Shown here piece after piece: positions 51,926-60,452 of a stretch of 64,000 bases of DNA. This DNA comes from Frankineae bacterium MT45 (GTDB taxonomy: Bacteria > Actinomycetota > Actinomycetes > Mycobacteriales > Jatrophihabitantaceae): NCBI GenBank assembly GCA_900100325.1, contig LT629697.1:744001-808000 (forward strand), given 5' to 3'. Under the pieces are notes generated by a model. The model saw nothing but the letters and a program-made list of their open reading frames with translations. It had not been told where the DNA came from and did no database searches. The first letter of the stretch is position 1; each line of letters opens with the position of its first letter. The translations under genes were made by a program, and so were the position numbers.

Positions 51926-54409
51926 TCAACTCTTCTTCATGTCCTTGAGATATCTCGACAGGTCAGACGCACGTAGGTGATGGCCTGCCAGGAGTCGGTC
52001 AATCGTTGCTTGATCATCCCAACGCCCGTGAGTCGTGAGGGCGGTGGCGAAGGCACGCACCGCAGTTTTCAATTCTGTCAACTCTGCGTCTCGGATAACC
52101 CGACCTCCTGGCGTAACGTTGGCGCTTGGGCCAGGCGCGTTGGCCAGATGGATCATGACGGGCGTCGCGGTCACGGTCGCGTCATAACAGCCGCTAAACC
52201 ACACCATGGAGCCAGTCAGTTGGTTGTAGTCGGCTTTCGAGATGAATTGAGTCGTTGCTCCGGCTTTGGCCTCGATTACCCAGTACTTCAGCCCGCCGAG
52301 TGCCCACAGAACGTCCGGTCCCTCGCCTGCCTCCTTTTCTGGGCGCTGCGCAGCCAGACCGATGTGCTCCCCGAGCTCACGGAAAGCCTGCTCAAATTCA
52401 TTGGATTGTTGCTCTGGGTCAAATCTCACGGCGTCCAGAAGTGCCTCAAATCCGACACGAAGCGCAACCTTATTCGCGTAGGTACGAGACAGGTAGTCTC
52501 GGGCCGCAGCGGATTGTGCCGCAGAGGCCGACAATCGCTGATAGGTCACACCCGACATCGGCAGCAGGACCGAGGAGTTTTTGGCGCGCGCCGATGCCAA
52601 TACAGATTGCGCCTTCACAGGATCGATCTGATCGAGGTAGGTGGCTTGCTGTTCGAGGAGCCAGCCACGCTGCCGTTCATCGGTAGTGGCTTCAATAGCC
52701 GAAGTGATGGATTGGGTCGCGCCATCGATGTTTCCTGCGATTGCATGGTCGAAGGCCTGCCTGCGATAGGTAGCTGCCCCGCTCACGTGGCCAGGGGCGG
52801 CCGGAACCGCTGCTAGTGCGCTTCGTGCAAATCGAATCCACCCGGGGTCTCGATCGAGCGCCTGCTTAGCGACGTTGATGATCGCTGACAGGGGTTGCCC
52901 ATCGAGATCGCCCGCAATCTCACGAGACTGTTCGAGTTGCGCACGTGTCGCGGGGCCAAATAGCGCGAAGGTTGCAGGCGCCGCGATCAGTTGAGTCAAC
53001 CGTGCTCCAAGCAAGAAGACGACGCAGTGATCTTCGTTGCTCCGGACGCCGCGCCCCATGCCTTGCTCGATCCGCTGGACCTGGCGCTCATCTGTTCCGG
53101 TAGTTCGGCTGGTGAGCAAGGTCTCCACGCGGTCGTCACCGCTGAACGATTCCGGAAGGCCATCGAGCACTAGGACGCGACACGCGTTGCCCGGCAAGTC
53201 GATACCGTCATACTTGTTTACTAGTACGACCAGGCCGACGTGCTCCTGGCGAAGCCGAGCAACCATCGAACTGACATCTCCTGCCAAGACGATCTTGTCA
53301 CGAGTCGTGTAAGTCTCCCATGTCCCTGCCATCCGTAAGCTGGGCACGATAACAACGACATTGTGATTCTCTGCGAGTGTCTGCATACTCTTGCGAACGG
53401 CTTGAACGGGTAGCTCCGGGTTCAACTCCATCGGGGCGAGAATCATGCGCTCACCTATGTCTCCAGCCGTCGTCGGCGTGATCGGCCTGGCGACGCTTGC
53501 GGGATCCGCTCCGAAATCAGTGACCAACACCGAGTCGTCGGCCAAGGTAGCGGTGAGGTAGATGCGGTGCTTGGCATCCACGAAGTTTGTGATCTGCTCG
53601 ACCGGACCGCAGAACGGGGTAACCGTCACTGCCGTTCCAGTGAACACGACACGACAGAATGCGAGCACCGGGCTGACAGCTGGCCACGAGAACTTGAGTG
53701 CCTCGGTGTCCTTCGCAGCGTGGAGTAGTTTTCGGGCGTCCTCTAGCTTTGCTCGCCATGCCCAGAAGGGCACTCGGGCGAGGGCTCCGAAACTCCTCTG
53801 TTCAATGTCGAGCACATCGTTCGGCGCCTGTGCGCTCAGGTCCGCGCGAAAGAGGTCCAGCATAGACTTGAACAGGTTGGTGCCGCCGTCGATTTGGATC
53901 GAAAGACTCTGACGCGCGGTGTCGAGGGCAGCATGAGCATCATCAATGACTACGGCACCAATCGGTGCAGGTGTCCTCGGGGAGCGCGTGCCACGGAAGA
54001 CCGACCGGCCGTTAAATAGCTTCCAGACGTTGACGACTGCAATCGCTTCGCCTTTCAGATATTTCGGATGGTCAGGATCGTCAACAGTCGCAATGCCAAT
54101 CCGTCGAGCTTCGTCACGAACCTGCTCGACCAGATAATCCGTCGGGGCGACATACAGTGCCGGCCCGTGGCCCTCATTGAGGTAGCTCTGAAGGATCACG
54201 AGACCGTCGATGGTCTTTCCCGCGCCAGTATTGACCTTTATAACTAGATCCCGTTCGTTGCGGCGGCCGTGCCAAGCTTCCAAAATCTGGCCTTGGACGT
54301 CCCGTAGGTAGCCGTAGCCCTCTGCCTTGCTCGGCAAGGAGCTGTACAACTCGCGGGGCTCGATGGGTGTCTGCTGGTTCGATGCGCGGAGTAGGCGATT
54401 GAAGTCCAT
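51926..54409 (-). CDS. SF2 DEAD/DEAH-type helicase fused to PD-(D/E)XK-like domain
   Basis: 827 residues. Helicase motifs: I KVNTGAGKTIDG (about residue 57), Ia ALYVAPTDYLVEQV, II VVIDDAHAAL (DDAH), III IYLTATLADDS, VI RVQRIEQGMGRGVRS. After a helical segment (TPR-like, about 530-640) the C-terminus holds EGPDVLWALGGLKYWVIEAKAGATTQ: D-(x)n-ExK with a following QLTGSMVWF, so a second nuclease-like active site. Convergent with the three plus-strand defence genes: only 100 bases separate the two 3' ends, so this looks like one unit with them. Start ATG at 54409. Confidence 0.85.
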   Translation of the reverse strand: MDFNRLLRASNQQTPIEPRELYSSLPSKAEGYGYLRDVQGQILEAWHGRRNERDLVIKVNTGAGKTIDGLVILQSYLNEGHGPALYVAPTDYLVEQVRDEARRIGIATVDDPDHPKYLKGEAIAVVNVWKLFNGRSVFRGTRSPRTPAPIGAVVIDDAHAALDTARQSLSIQIDGGTNLFKSMLDLFRADLSAQAPNDVLDIEQRSFGALARVPFWAWRAKLEDARKLLHAAKDTEALKFSWPAVSPVLAFCRVVFTGTAVTVTPFCGPVEQITNFVDAKHRIYLTATLADDSVLVTDFGADPASVARPITPTTAGDIGERMILAPMELNPELPVQAVRKSMQTLAENHNVVVIVPSLRMAGTWETYTTRDKIVLAGDVSSMVARLRQEHVGLVVLVNKYDGIDLPGNACRVLVLDGLPESFSGDDRVETLLTSRTTGTDERQVQRIEQGMGRGVRSNEDHCVVFLLGARLTQLIAAPATFALFGPATRAQLEQSREIAGDLDGQPLSAIINVAKQALDRDPGWIRFARSALAAVPAAPGHVSGAATYRRQAFDHAIAGNIDGATQSITSAIEATTDERQRGWLLEQQATYLDQIDPVKAQSVLASARAKNSSVLLPMSGVTYQRLSASAAQSAAARDYLSRTYANKVALRVGFEALLDAVRFDPEQQSNEFEQAFRELGEHIGLAAQRPEKEAGEGPDVLWALGGLKYWVIEAKAGATTQFISKADYNQLTGSMVWFSGCYDATVTATPVMIHLANAPGPSANVTPGGRVIRDAELTELKTAVRAFATALTTHGRWDDQATIDRLLAGHHLRASDLSRYLKDMKKS

Positions 54410-55116
54410 AAACGTATTGTGCTTGAGTCAAGTCAAAGAAGCAGCCAACTGCGCATTAAATCCCCACTGAACCCGGGATGCCCCAAGGCCAGCGGTTCGA
54501 TTGGTGTTCACACGCGGGCTAGAAGAGAAGCATCTGGCCCGATCGGCGGCCAATGGCTGGGGCAGTGCTCGACGAAGACGAACGTGACCGGCTGGTGATG
54601 CGGTCAAGGGGCTCGGCCCGGTGTTGTTGTGACTACCCTACGATCTGAGATGGAAGATTTGGCCCTAAGAGTCAATATGAGCCGATGGTCGGCTGCGCTG
54701 ACCACAACAGCCAGAATGGACCTGCAGGCGCTACGCACATATCGCGCACGCCCATCATCGCCTCGAGTGCTGGGTGTTTCCTCGATCGGGAGTTGCGTTC
54801 GTCCAATGGGCCGTGAGGCGCGAATCCCGTGAACCGAGTCAAGGAAGACCTGGCGCAGCTGCACCTACCAACTGACAGCAATGGATTGAGTGGCGTTAAT
54901 CTTTTGGTGCCGTTGTACTGGGTGCACTTCACTGTGCCGGTGGTTGGAACGGCTTCGCCGGGTTTATCGGTCGCCGCCGCTATGGCGACGGCTCCCTCGG
55001 GTTCCGAGCGCCTAGATGGCGACTCGTAGCGGCAGCAAATCATAAGGTCTGACAATTTCTTGGCCATGCCAGGTGCGGACGGTCTGGCCAGGCCGCGGCT
55101 TGACGAACGCGGACCA
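54410..55116. other. intergenic interval, no supported gene
   Basis: About 700 bases between the helicase start and the recombinase remnant. Open frames on both strands lack motifs and start signals. It must contain the helicase promoter. Probably eroded mobile DNA. Confidence 0.45.
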
Positions 55117-55302
55117 CTACACAGGGGAAGGCGCTTCGGCACGCGCTGCACTTGCGGCTGCGTAGTAGACCGTGGCGCCTGCTTCGTAGCGTTCTGCAAG
55201 CCTCGCCAGCTGTATGGTGCTGAGACGAATGGCCCGTCTGTCGCTGCTGACTGAAAAATGGACCGGTGCTCCGGAGATGGCTTCTACCGACGGTCGCAAC
55301 AC
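55117..55302 (-). pseudogene. remnant of a serine recombinase C-terminal HTH
   Basis: A minus-strand frame with AIRLSTIQLARLAERYEAGATVY resembles the C-terminal HTH of small serine recombinases (QLxxLxxxYEAGATVxELA). The rest of the frame degenerates, and no catalytic domain lies nearby. Family recognition is from a short match only. Confidence 0.35.
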
Positions 55303-55379
55303 TCTCTAGGTTGTGGAGCTGTGTTGGCATCGACTCGTCGTGTGGAGAGGGGGCGTGGCGTCGTCCGCAGTCGGCCAAG

Positions 55380-55895
55380 CGTCGGTTGTTCATGGAGTTG
55401 CGGGAGCGGCCGCGGAGTATCCGCGGCGCCGCCCGGGAGGGCTGTGTCCCGCACGGCCGGGCAGCAACTGGGCTCGCGGCTATAGGTCTATCGGCGTGGC
55501 GAGATCGTCTGGTTCGTCCCGCCGTTGCATCGGCTCGCTGTTCGTCAGATCAGTTCGAGATTCCTGTCGAAGGATAAACGCATCGAGATCGCCGACCTGC
55601 GCCAGACAGGCCTAAGTATCCGGCAGATCGCCGAGGCGCTGGGCCGGGCATCGTCGACGATCTCGCCAGAGTTTCGGCGCAACAGCACCGATCACGGCAT
55701 CTGCCGACCATTCGAAGCTCATCGGCGTGCGACCCTTCGTCGCGCTCGCCGCGGTGGCTGGCGTATTCAGCGGCGAGTCGAGCGCCGCCGGCCGAGGTTT
55801 GAGCAGCCAATGCTGGCCATCCATCAACGCCCGTCTCCGCCCGATACTCGATCCCAGATCGGGCACTGGGCCCTTGACGCTCCGGCTGGCACATA
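55380..55895 (+). pseudogene. decayed IS30-family transposase fragment
   Basis: Pieces of one IS30 transposase in different frames: FMELRERPRSIRGAARE (frame 1), SNWARGYR (shifted), then RGEIVWFVPPLHRLAVRQISSRFLS, IEIADLRQTGLSIRQIAEALGRASSTIS (HTH) and RRNSTDHGICRPFEAHRRATLRR. Further on, RRPRFEQPM and RSQIGHWALDAP match the start of the catalytic domain, where an intact copy reads GHWEGD. Hence at least two frameshifts, an internal deletion and a missing 3' half. It marks the eastern edge of the defence island. Confidence 0.75.
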
Positions 55896-56183
55896 GACGA
55901 AACATACAGAAGATCGGCCGGACGCAGCATGACAAGTCAAACTTCGTGCGCGACAATTGCTGAATTGTCAAGGAACAGTCGATATGGACCCGTCGGACTT
56001 GATCCGGCCGTCACTGGTTGACCTAGGCGAATCGCCGTATGCTCAGACGACGCTTCGCTGCAACTCACCCTCCCTGTTGTGGCGAAGCGTCTTCTATGTC
56101 GGAAGCGTTGTCGCTAAGCGTCGGTGCAATGCACCCGCTGCCTTCAGTCGGGCGGTGGTCTATGTGAACCCGAAACAACCGAC

Positions 56184-56540
56184 CTAGCCAAGCGGACGGA
56201 CACGCTTGTCATCGGTCCGCAAGAGCCGGTCGATCATGGTGAAAAGCATCGAGGCTGATCCGTCGTTCGCCTCAAGCCATCTAATCGGCTGCTCACCCTC
56301 GTCCGCCGGGTACAACCCGACGTACCAGCCTCGATGTCCGCTTCGATCCCAGGCGAGTGCATCCTCCTGGTCCGTGACCAAAAGATGATGCCCTGCTTCG
56401 AGAGTCACCATGATTGCAGCGTTCATGCCGCCCGTCTGAATGAACTCGGCGGGGAGCCCATCATGGTTCAGTCGATCCAGGACGTCGCGATACTGATCCG
56501 CTCCGTAGGCCATCGTAGATTCGTAGTTTGATTCAGACAT
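56184..56540 (-). CDS. small acidic hypothetical protein
   Basis: 118 residues with AGAAGGTAG immediately upstream of the ATG. Contains LEAGHHLLVTDQEDALAWDRSGHRGWYVGLYPADEG, reminiscent of small bacterial immunity proteins, but no family is firmly recognised. Alone on its strand between the IS remnant and the surface-protein pair. An immunity role is only a guess. Confidence 0.65.
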   Translation of the reverse strand: MSESNYESTMAYGADQYRDVLDRLNHDGLPAEFIQTGGMNAAIMVTLEAGHHLLVTDQEDALAWDRSGHRGWYVGLYPADEGEQPIRWLEANDGSASMLFTMIDRLLRTDDKRVRPLG

Positions 56541-57258
56541 CTACCTTCTAGTTTATCGAAAACTGTCGCATTACACAGGGAAACGTCGGCACGACCTTAC
56601 TTGAATGGTTCACGGGCGCCCTGTGCGGGAGGCGCGCGAGCCCGGCGAGCGGGACCTTCCGTCAGTGGCATTGACGCGGCCTCCTGAGTGCCGGCTCATC
56701 GGACGACCTACTAAGTCGTGACCGAGAGGACGTTCGCGGACGTCCATCCTTGAGCGCAGTTAAAGTATGCGAAGTAGACCAAATGAAGCGGGCATCCCGC
56801 CCAACGAGTCCGATTTGCGGGCCTGAGCACCATTTACGTCTAGTGGTGAAACTTTAACCTCCGCTCTGCCTCTGCCCGCGCAGTCACGTTAAGTGCATGC
56901 TGTCATCAACGCTAAGTGACCCAGCATTGCCTTATTTTCTTGGTACATCTGCGAAGCTGGCCGGCTCGCCACGCCGATCCGACAAAGTCATTGCGCAGGG
57001 ACTTTGGTCCCTGCTACATTCCGTACACGCTTAACGCCCACCTAATTTGGTCCTAGCTTGTCCTTACCCCCGAAGGACCCCCCGGCGTGTCCGGGAACCC
57101 CTCGAGGTTTGTGACTGGCGACTGACTCTGTCGGTGTCCAGCAAGCGCCCATCGAACTTGTGGGTCAGTTGAGATCCATAAGTTCGCTCACTTCTTGTAC
57201 GAAGCGCCCGCTGTGGCGTGTCTTTGGCTTGCCGGAAATATTGGGAGGACAGGTTTCA
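56541..57258 (+). promoter_or_regulatory. 718-base upstream region of the surface-protein operon
   Basis: No gene seen. Contains a -35/-10 candidate TTGCGC (56991-56996) and TACATT (57015-57020) with 18-base spacing. An 8-bp perfect dyad, GCAGGGAC-TTTG-GTCCCTGC (56995-57014), fills the spacer, as expected for a repressor or activator site controlling the secreted proteins. The first gene has GGGAGGACAGG before its ATG. Confidence 0.5.
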
Positions 57259-60200
57259 ATGGGTTCTGCGCGCGTGCTGGTCTGCGGTGTCGTGAGTGCG
57301 GTTGTGCTGGGGCTGATGGGCGTTCCGGCTGTGGCTGACACGCCAGTGTCAACGTCGCTGCCGAGCGGGTTTGCGCCGGGTAAGTCGACGGTGGTCGCGA
57401 GGACCGCAGACTCGACCGTCTATGCGAACCCGGACGGGACGCAGACATCCAACCTCTCCAATGTGCCGGTGAACTACGCCGCGGCCGATGGTTCGTGGCA
57501 GCCGATTGACAGCAGTTTGCAGGCTGATCCAGCGCGGGCAGGTGGCCTGCGGTCGGCGGCGAACTCTTGGCGTGCTCACTTCGGTACGACCGCGCAGGGA
57601 GTCTCGGTCGATACCTCGGCTGGGTCTCTCGGAATCGTGCCGGTCAACGCGAAGACGGAAGCTCCCGTGACCAGCGCGACCGGTGACGGCGTTACCTATG
57701 CCGACGCCTGGCCGGGCGCGGATCTCACTTATCGGGTGACGTCCAGCGCCGTGAAAGAGTCCGTGCTTATCAAGTCCCCGAGCGCCGGAAACTCGTTCAC
57801 CTTCAGTGTGCTGTCTGGCTCGGTGGCGTCTGTGCTGAGTGACACCGCCGCGGCCGCTCCCGGCTGGAGCCGTGATGTCGACGGCTCGCTGGTTCCCACC
57901 GGCGCGCTAAGTTCGGCGGTGCAGATCGAGGCGCCTCGGGTGCTTCGCGCTGACGGCGAGCCGATGGAGGCTGCTCACGCGAAGTTGAGTGTCGCCGGGG
58001 GCAAGTTAACGCTGTCGGTCGATCCGGCTTGGTTGGCCGCTCAGCCGGCGTCCGCGTTCCCGATCAACCTGGACCCATCGATCACCCCGACGCCGAGCGT
58101 GAGCCATTCCTACAAAACTGATGGTTTCAACTGCACGAACTGCGGTATTCAGTTCGGCAATGCCCGCGACGGCGGGGACACCCTCTGGCGTTCGGTCGCG
58201 CATTTCGGTTACGAAGGTCTATTCGGTGACGAGATTCTCGGCGCCCAGTTCAACACTGGTTGGCAGGGGGGCACGCAGAATGCGTACGGGGTGCGGGTGT
58301 TCTGGGCTTCGGCCTACAGTTTCGCTGGCGCGGCCGGTCATCCTGCGGTTCTCGCGACCGGCACGCCCGGAGGTACTACCGGGACGATCTCGGGTACGGC
58401 GCTGACCGCGCAAATCCAGTCCTGGGCTGACAGTAGGGTGTCGGGTGGGGCGTTCGGGTTCGTGGGTACGGAGACGGCGGGGCTGTACACGTACCAGACC
58501 TACAGCATGAACCTCGCAGTCACCTACAACCTGCCGCCGTCGACTCCGGCGGGTGTCGGCTTCAAGGCAGCGGCACCGTCGACACCTGCCTGCACCGGTG
58601 GAACGATTGACGGGACACAGGCGTCGTCGTGGAAGTCGGTTCTCGGCGCTCCGTCTGCGCGCAACTTGTACGGGACTTTCCAGTGGTGGGATACCGCCTC
58701 GCCGTCAGCGGTTCACACTGCGAAGTCGGGGACGTTCCCGACCGGTTCAAACAATGCTCTTGCCTGGGTCGTCAGTTGGGGGCCGAATACTTTCGCCAAC
58801 GGACACAACTACGCCTTTAAGGTCGAGGCCTACGACGGGTGGAAGGCCGGCCCGTGGTCGGGGAACTGTTCCTTCCATGTCACTGACCCGGTCGCGACTT
58901 CGCCAACCCAGCCAGGGTTCGGCCCGGCCAACCCTGGCCTTGCCTGCGGCTCGACCGTCCGAGGTGACCAGAACATTGTTCTGGAGGCGACCATCAAGGC
59001 CGCAACTGCACAGAGCCAGGTCCGCGCCCAATTCACTGTCAGCTACACCGTCAACGGCACTGCGTACCCCAAGATCTACACCACCCCGTACGTGGCCTAC
59101 CAAGCCGCTGGATCACTTGCGCAAGTCACGATCGCGGCGAATACCCCAGCAAGCGGCAACTATTCCATACCTAACGGCACCGTGTTCACGTGGAGCGTGG
59201 TCGCGCAGACCCAGAGCGACAACACGTCTTCTGCCCCGACAAGCTGCGGGGGCGTCACCAGTAGCGGCCAAGTTCCCGCGCCACAGTTGGCCTCGACCGC
59301 TTTGGCTTCCGATGGCTCCGGGAACGGAGTGGTCGGTACGAACGCGAGCGTTACCCTCACCGACACGTCGCCAGATGTCACCGAGTATGTGTGGTCCTAC
59401 CAGCAGGTGCTCCCTGCGCCGCTGCCGACCGCGTGCCCGACCGTCCCGAGTAACAACTGGGCGGGTGTCGGATTGGCCTGTTCAAGCGACGGGCCAGATG
59501 ATTCAGGGAACGACTGGAACGTGATCCAAGTTGATCCGCCCCGCACATCCTTCTCCCTAACGGTTTGGGCGATCGACTCGACCGGCACGGTCTCTCCGGC
59601 TACCACAGTGAATTACGTCGTCACCGACATCGGAGACGGTGAGGTAACACATCTGTGGCAAACCGACTCGACAAGCCTGACGGCAGCAGCGACGTCTGTG
59701 GCTGATGCAGCCGACCCGGACAATGACCTCCCCCTCAGCATCACCGCCAATTCGCCGGCTACGAACTTGAGCTGGGTCGGCGGGGGAGCGCCATGGCAGA
59801 CCAGTCCCGGCTCCGGGGGCAGCGCGCTGCACTTCGACGGCACCGCCGGCTATGCCGCCACGTCTAGCCCCGGCGTCCCGCAGGACACGAGAGATAACCA
59901 GTGGGACTCAAGCGACGACTTCACGGCACAAGTCTGGGTCCGACCGACTACGACATCCACCTCCACGCCGCAGGTGGCGATAGGACAGGATGGCTCGTAT
60001 TTCAGCGGATTCTGGCTTGGACTTCAGTCAGGGTCGTGGACGTTCTGCATGCCCCACACGCAGAACCAGTCCGGGGCCTACGACGGGGACTGCGCCACTC
60101 TGCCGGCCGGGACGAGCTACCAAAACCAGTGGGCGCTGCTGACCGCGGTCTGGGATGCCAGCGGTGGGAAGATGATTCTCTATGTGGCGACTGGCCTGAG

Positions 60201-60426
60201 CTCAAGCCCGCTCACAACACCATCAGTCGCTACCGCGACCATCACGCACACAATCAGCGCACCCGCGACTGAGTCGTTCACAGTCGGCCGCGGCGAGACC
60301 GCTGGTGTGAACAGCGGATTCTGGACCGGCGATCTCGAAGACCCCACCACCTTCACCGGTGTCATGTCCAGCAATTCGGTTCTTACGACCGCGACCACCG
60401 GTCCTTACAACCCCAACAACCAGTGA
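57259..60426 (+). CDS. secreted DNRLRE-type protein with C-terminal LamG-like domain
   Basis: About 1055 residues from ATG 57259; an upstream in-frame start would put 33 residues before a clear signal peptide (RVLVCGVVSAVVLGLMGVPAVA). N-terminal SLPSGFAPGKSTVVART and TYADAWPGADLTYRV are the conserved start of DNRLRE proteins; FAPGKSTV and LGIVPV are shared by RHS-linked exoproteins. A DNRLRE domain (about 260-430, with GDTLWRSVAHFGYEG) and Ig-like repeats follow, ending with a LamG/concanavalin-like domain (about 870-1040, SALHFDGTAGYAATS, FTAQVWVRP). It is extracellular. Only 26 bases from the RHS gene, so one operon; probably a partner for presentation of that toxin or a surface adhesin. 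Confidence 0.85.
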   Translation: MGSARVLVCGVVSAVVLGLMGVPAVADTPVSTSLPSGFAPGKSTVVARTADSTVYANPDGTQTSNLSNVPVNYAAADGSWQPIDSSLQADPARAGGLRSAANSWRAHFGTTAQGVSVDTSAGSLGIVPVNAKTEAPVTSATGDGVTYADAWPGADLTYRVTSSAVKESVLIKSPSAGNSFTFSVLSGSVASVLSDTAAAAPGWSRDVDGSLVPTGALSSAVQIEAPRVLRADGEPMEAAHAKLSVAGGKLTLSVDPAWLAAQPASAFPINLDPSITPTPSVSHSYKTDGFNCTNCGIQFGNARDGGDTLWRSVAHFGYEGLFGDEILGAQFNTGWQGGTQNAYGVRVFWASAYSFAGAAGHPAVLATGTPGGTTGTISGTALTAQIQSWADSRVSGGAFGFVGTETAGLYTYQTYSMNLAVTYNLPPSTPAGVGFKAAAPSTPACTGGTIDGTQASSWKSVLGAPSARNLYGTFQWWDTASPSAVHTAKSGTFPTGSNNALAWVVSWGPNTFANGHNYAFKVEAYDGWKAGPWSGNCSFHVTDPVATSPTQPGFGPANPGLACGSTVRGDQNIVLEATIKAATAQSQVRAQFTVSYTVNGTAYPKIYTTPYVAYQAAGSLAQVTIAANTPASGNYSIPNGTVFTWSVVAQTQSDNTSSAPTSCGGVTSSGQVPAPQLASTALASDGSGNGVVGTNASVTLTDTSPDVTEYVWSYQQVLPAPLPTACPTVPSNNWAGVGLACSSDGPDDSGNDWNVIQVDPPRTSFSLTVWAIDSTGTVSPATTVNYVVTDIGDGEVTHLWQTDSTSLTAAATSVADAADPDNDLPLSITANSPATNLSWVGGGAPWQTSPGSGGSALHFDGTAGYAATSSPGVPQDTRDNQWDSSDDFTAQVWVRPTTTSTSTPQVAIGQDGSYFSGFWLGLQSGSWTFCMPHTQNQSGAYDGDCATLPAGTSYQNQWALLTAVWDASGGKMILYVATGLSSSPLTTPSVATATITHTISAPATESFTVGRGETAGVNSGFWTGDLEDPTTFTGVMSSNSVLTTATTGPYNPNNQ

Positions 60427-60452
60427 CCGTCCCGCCTCGAGAAGGACACCTG

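Noticed and set aside
47956-54409. DISARM, Gabija or Hachiman assignment of the defence locus
   Set aside because: No DUF1998/PLD genes, no UvrD-like GajB, and no small HamA-type nuclease directly beside the helicase; gene order does not match those systems as known to me.
13400-57000. Prophage interpretation of the island
   Set aside because: No terminase, portal, capsid, tail or lysis gene was recognised; the content is conjugation, regulation, methylation and toxins.
58553-59524. Plus-strand frame of 323 codons inside the DNRLRE/LamG gene
   Set aside because: Out-of-frame shadow rich in Arg/Pro/Ser; the main frame has a signal peptide and recognisable domains.
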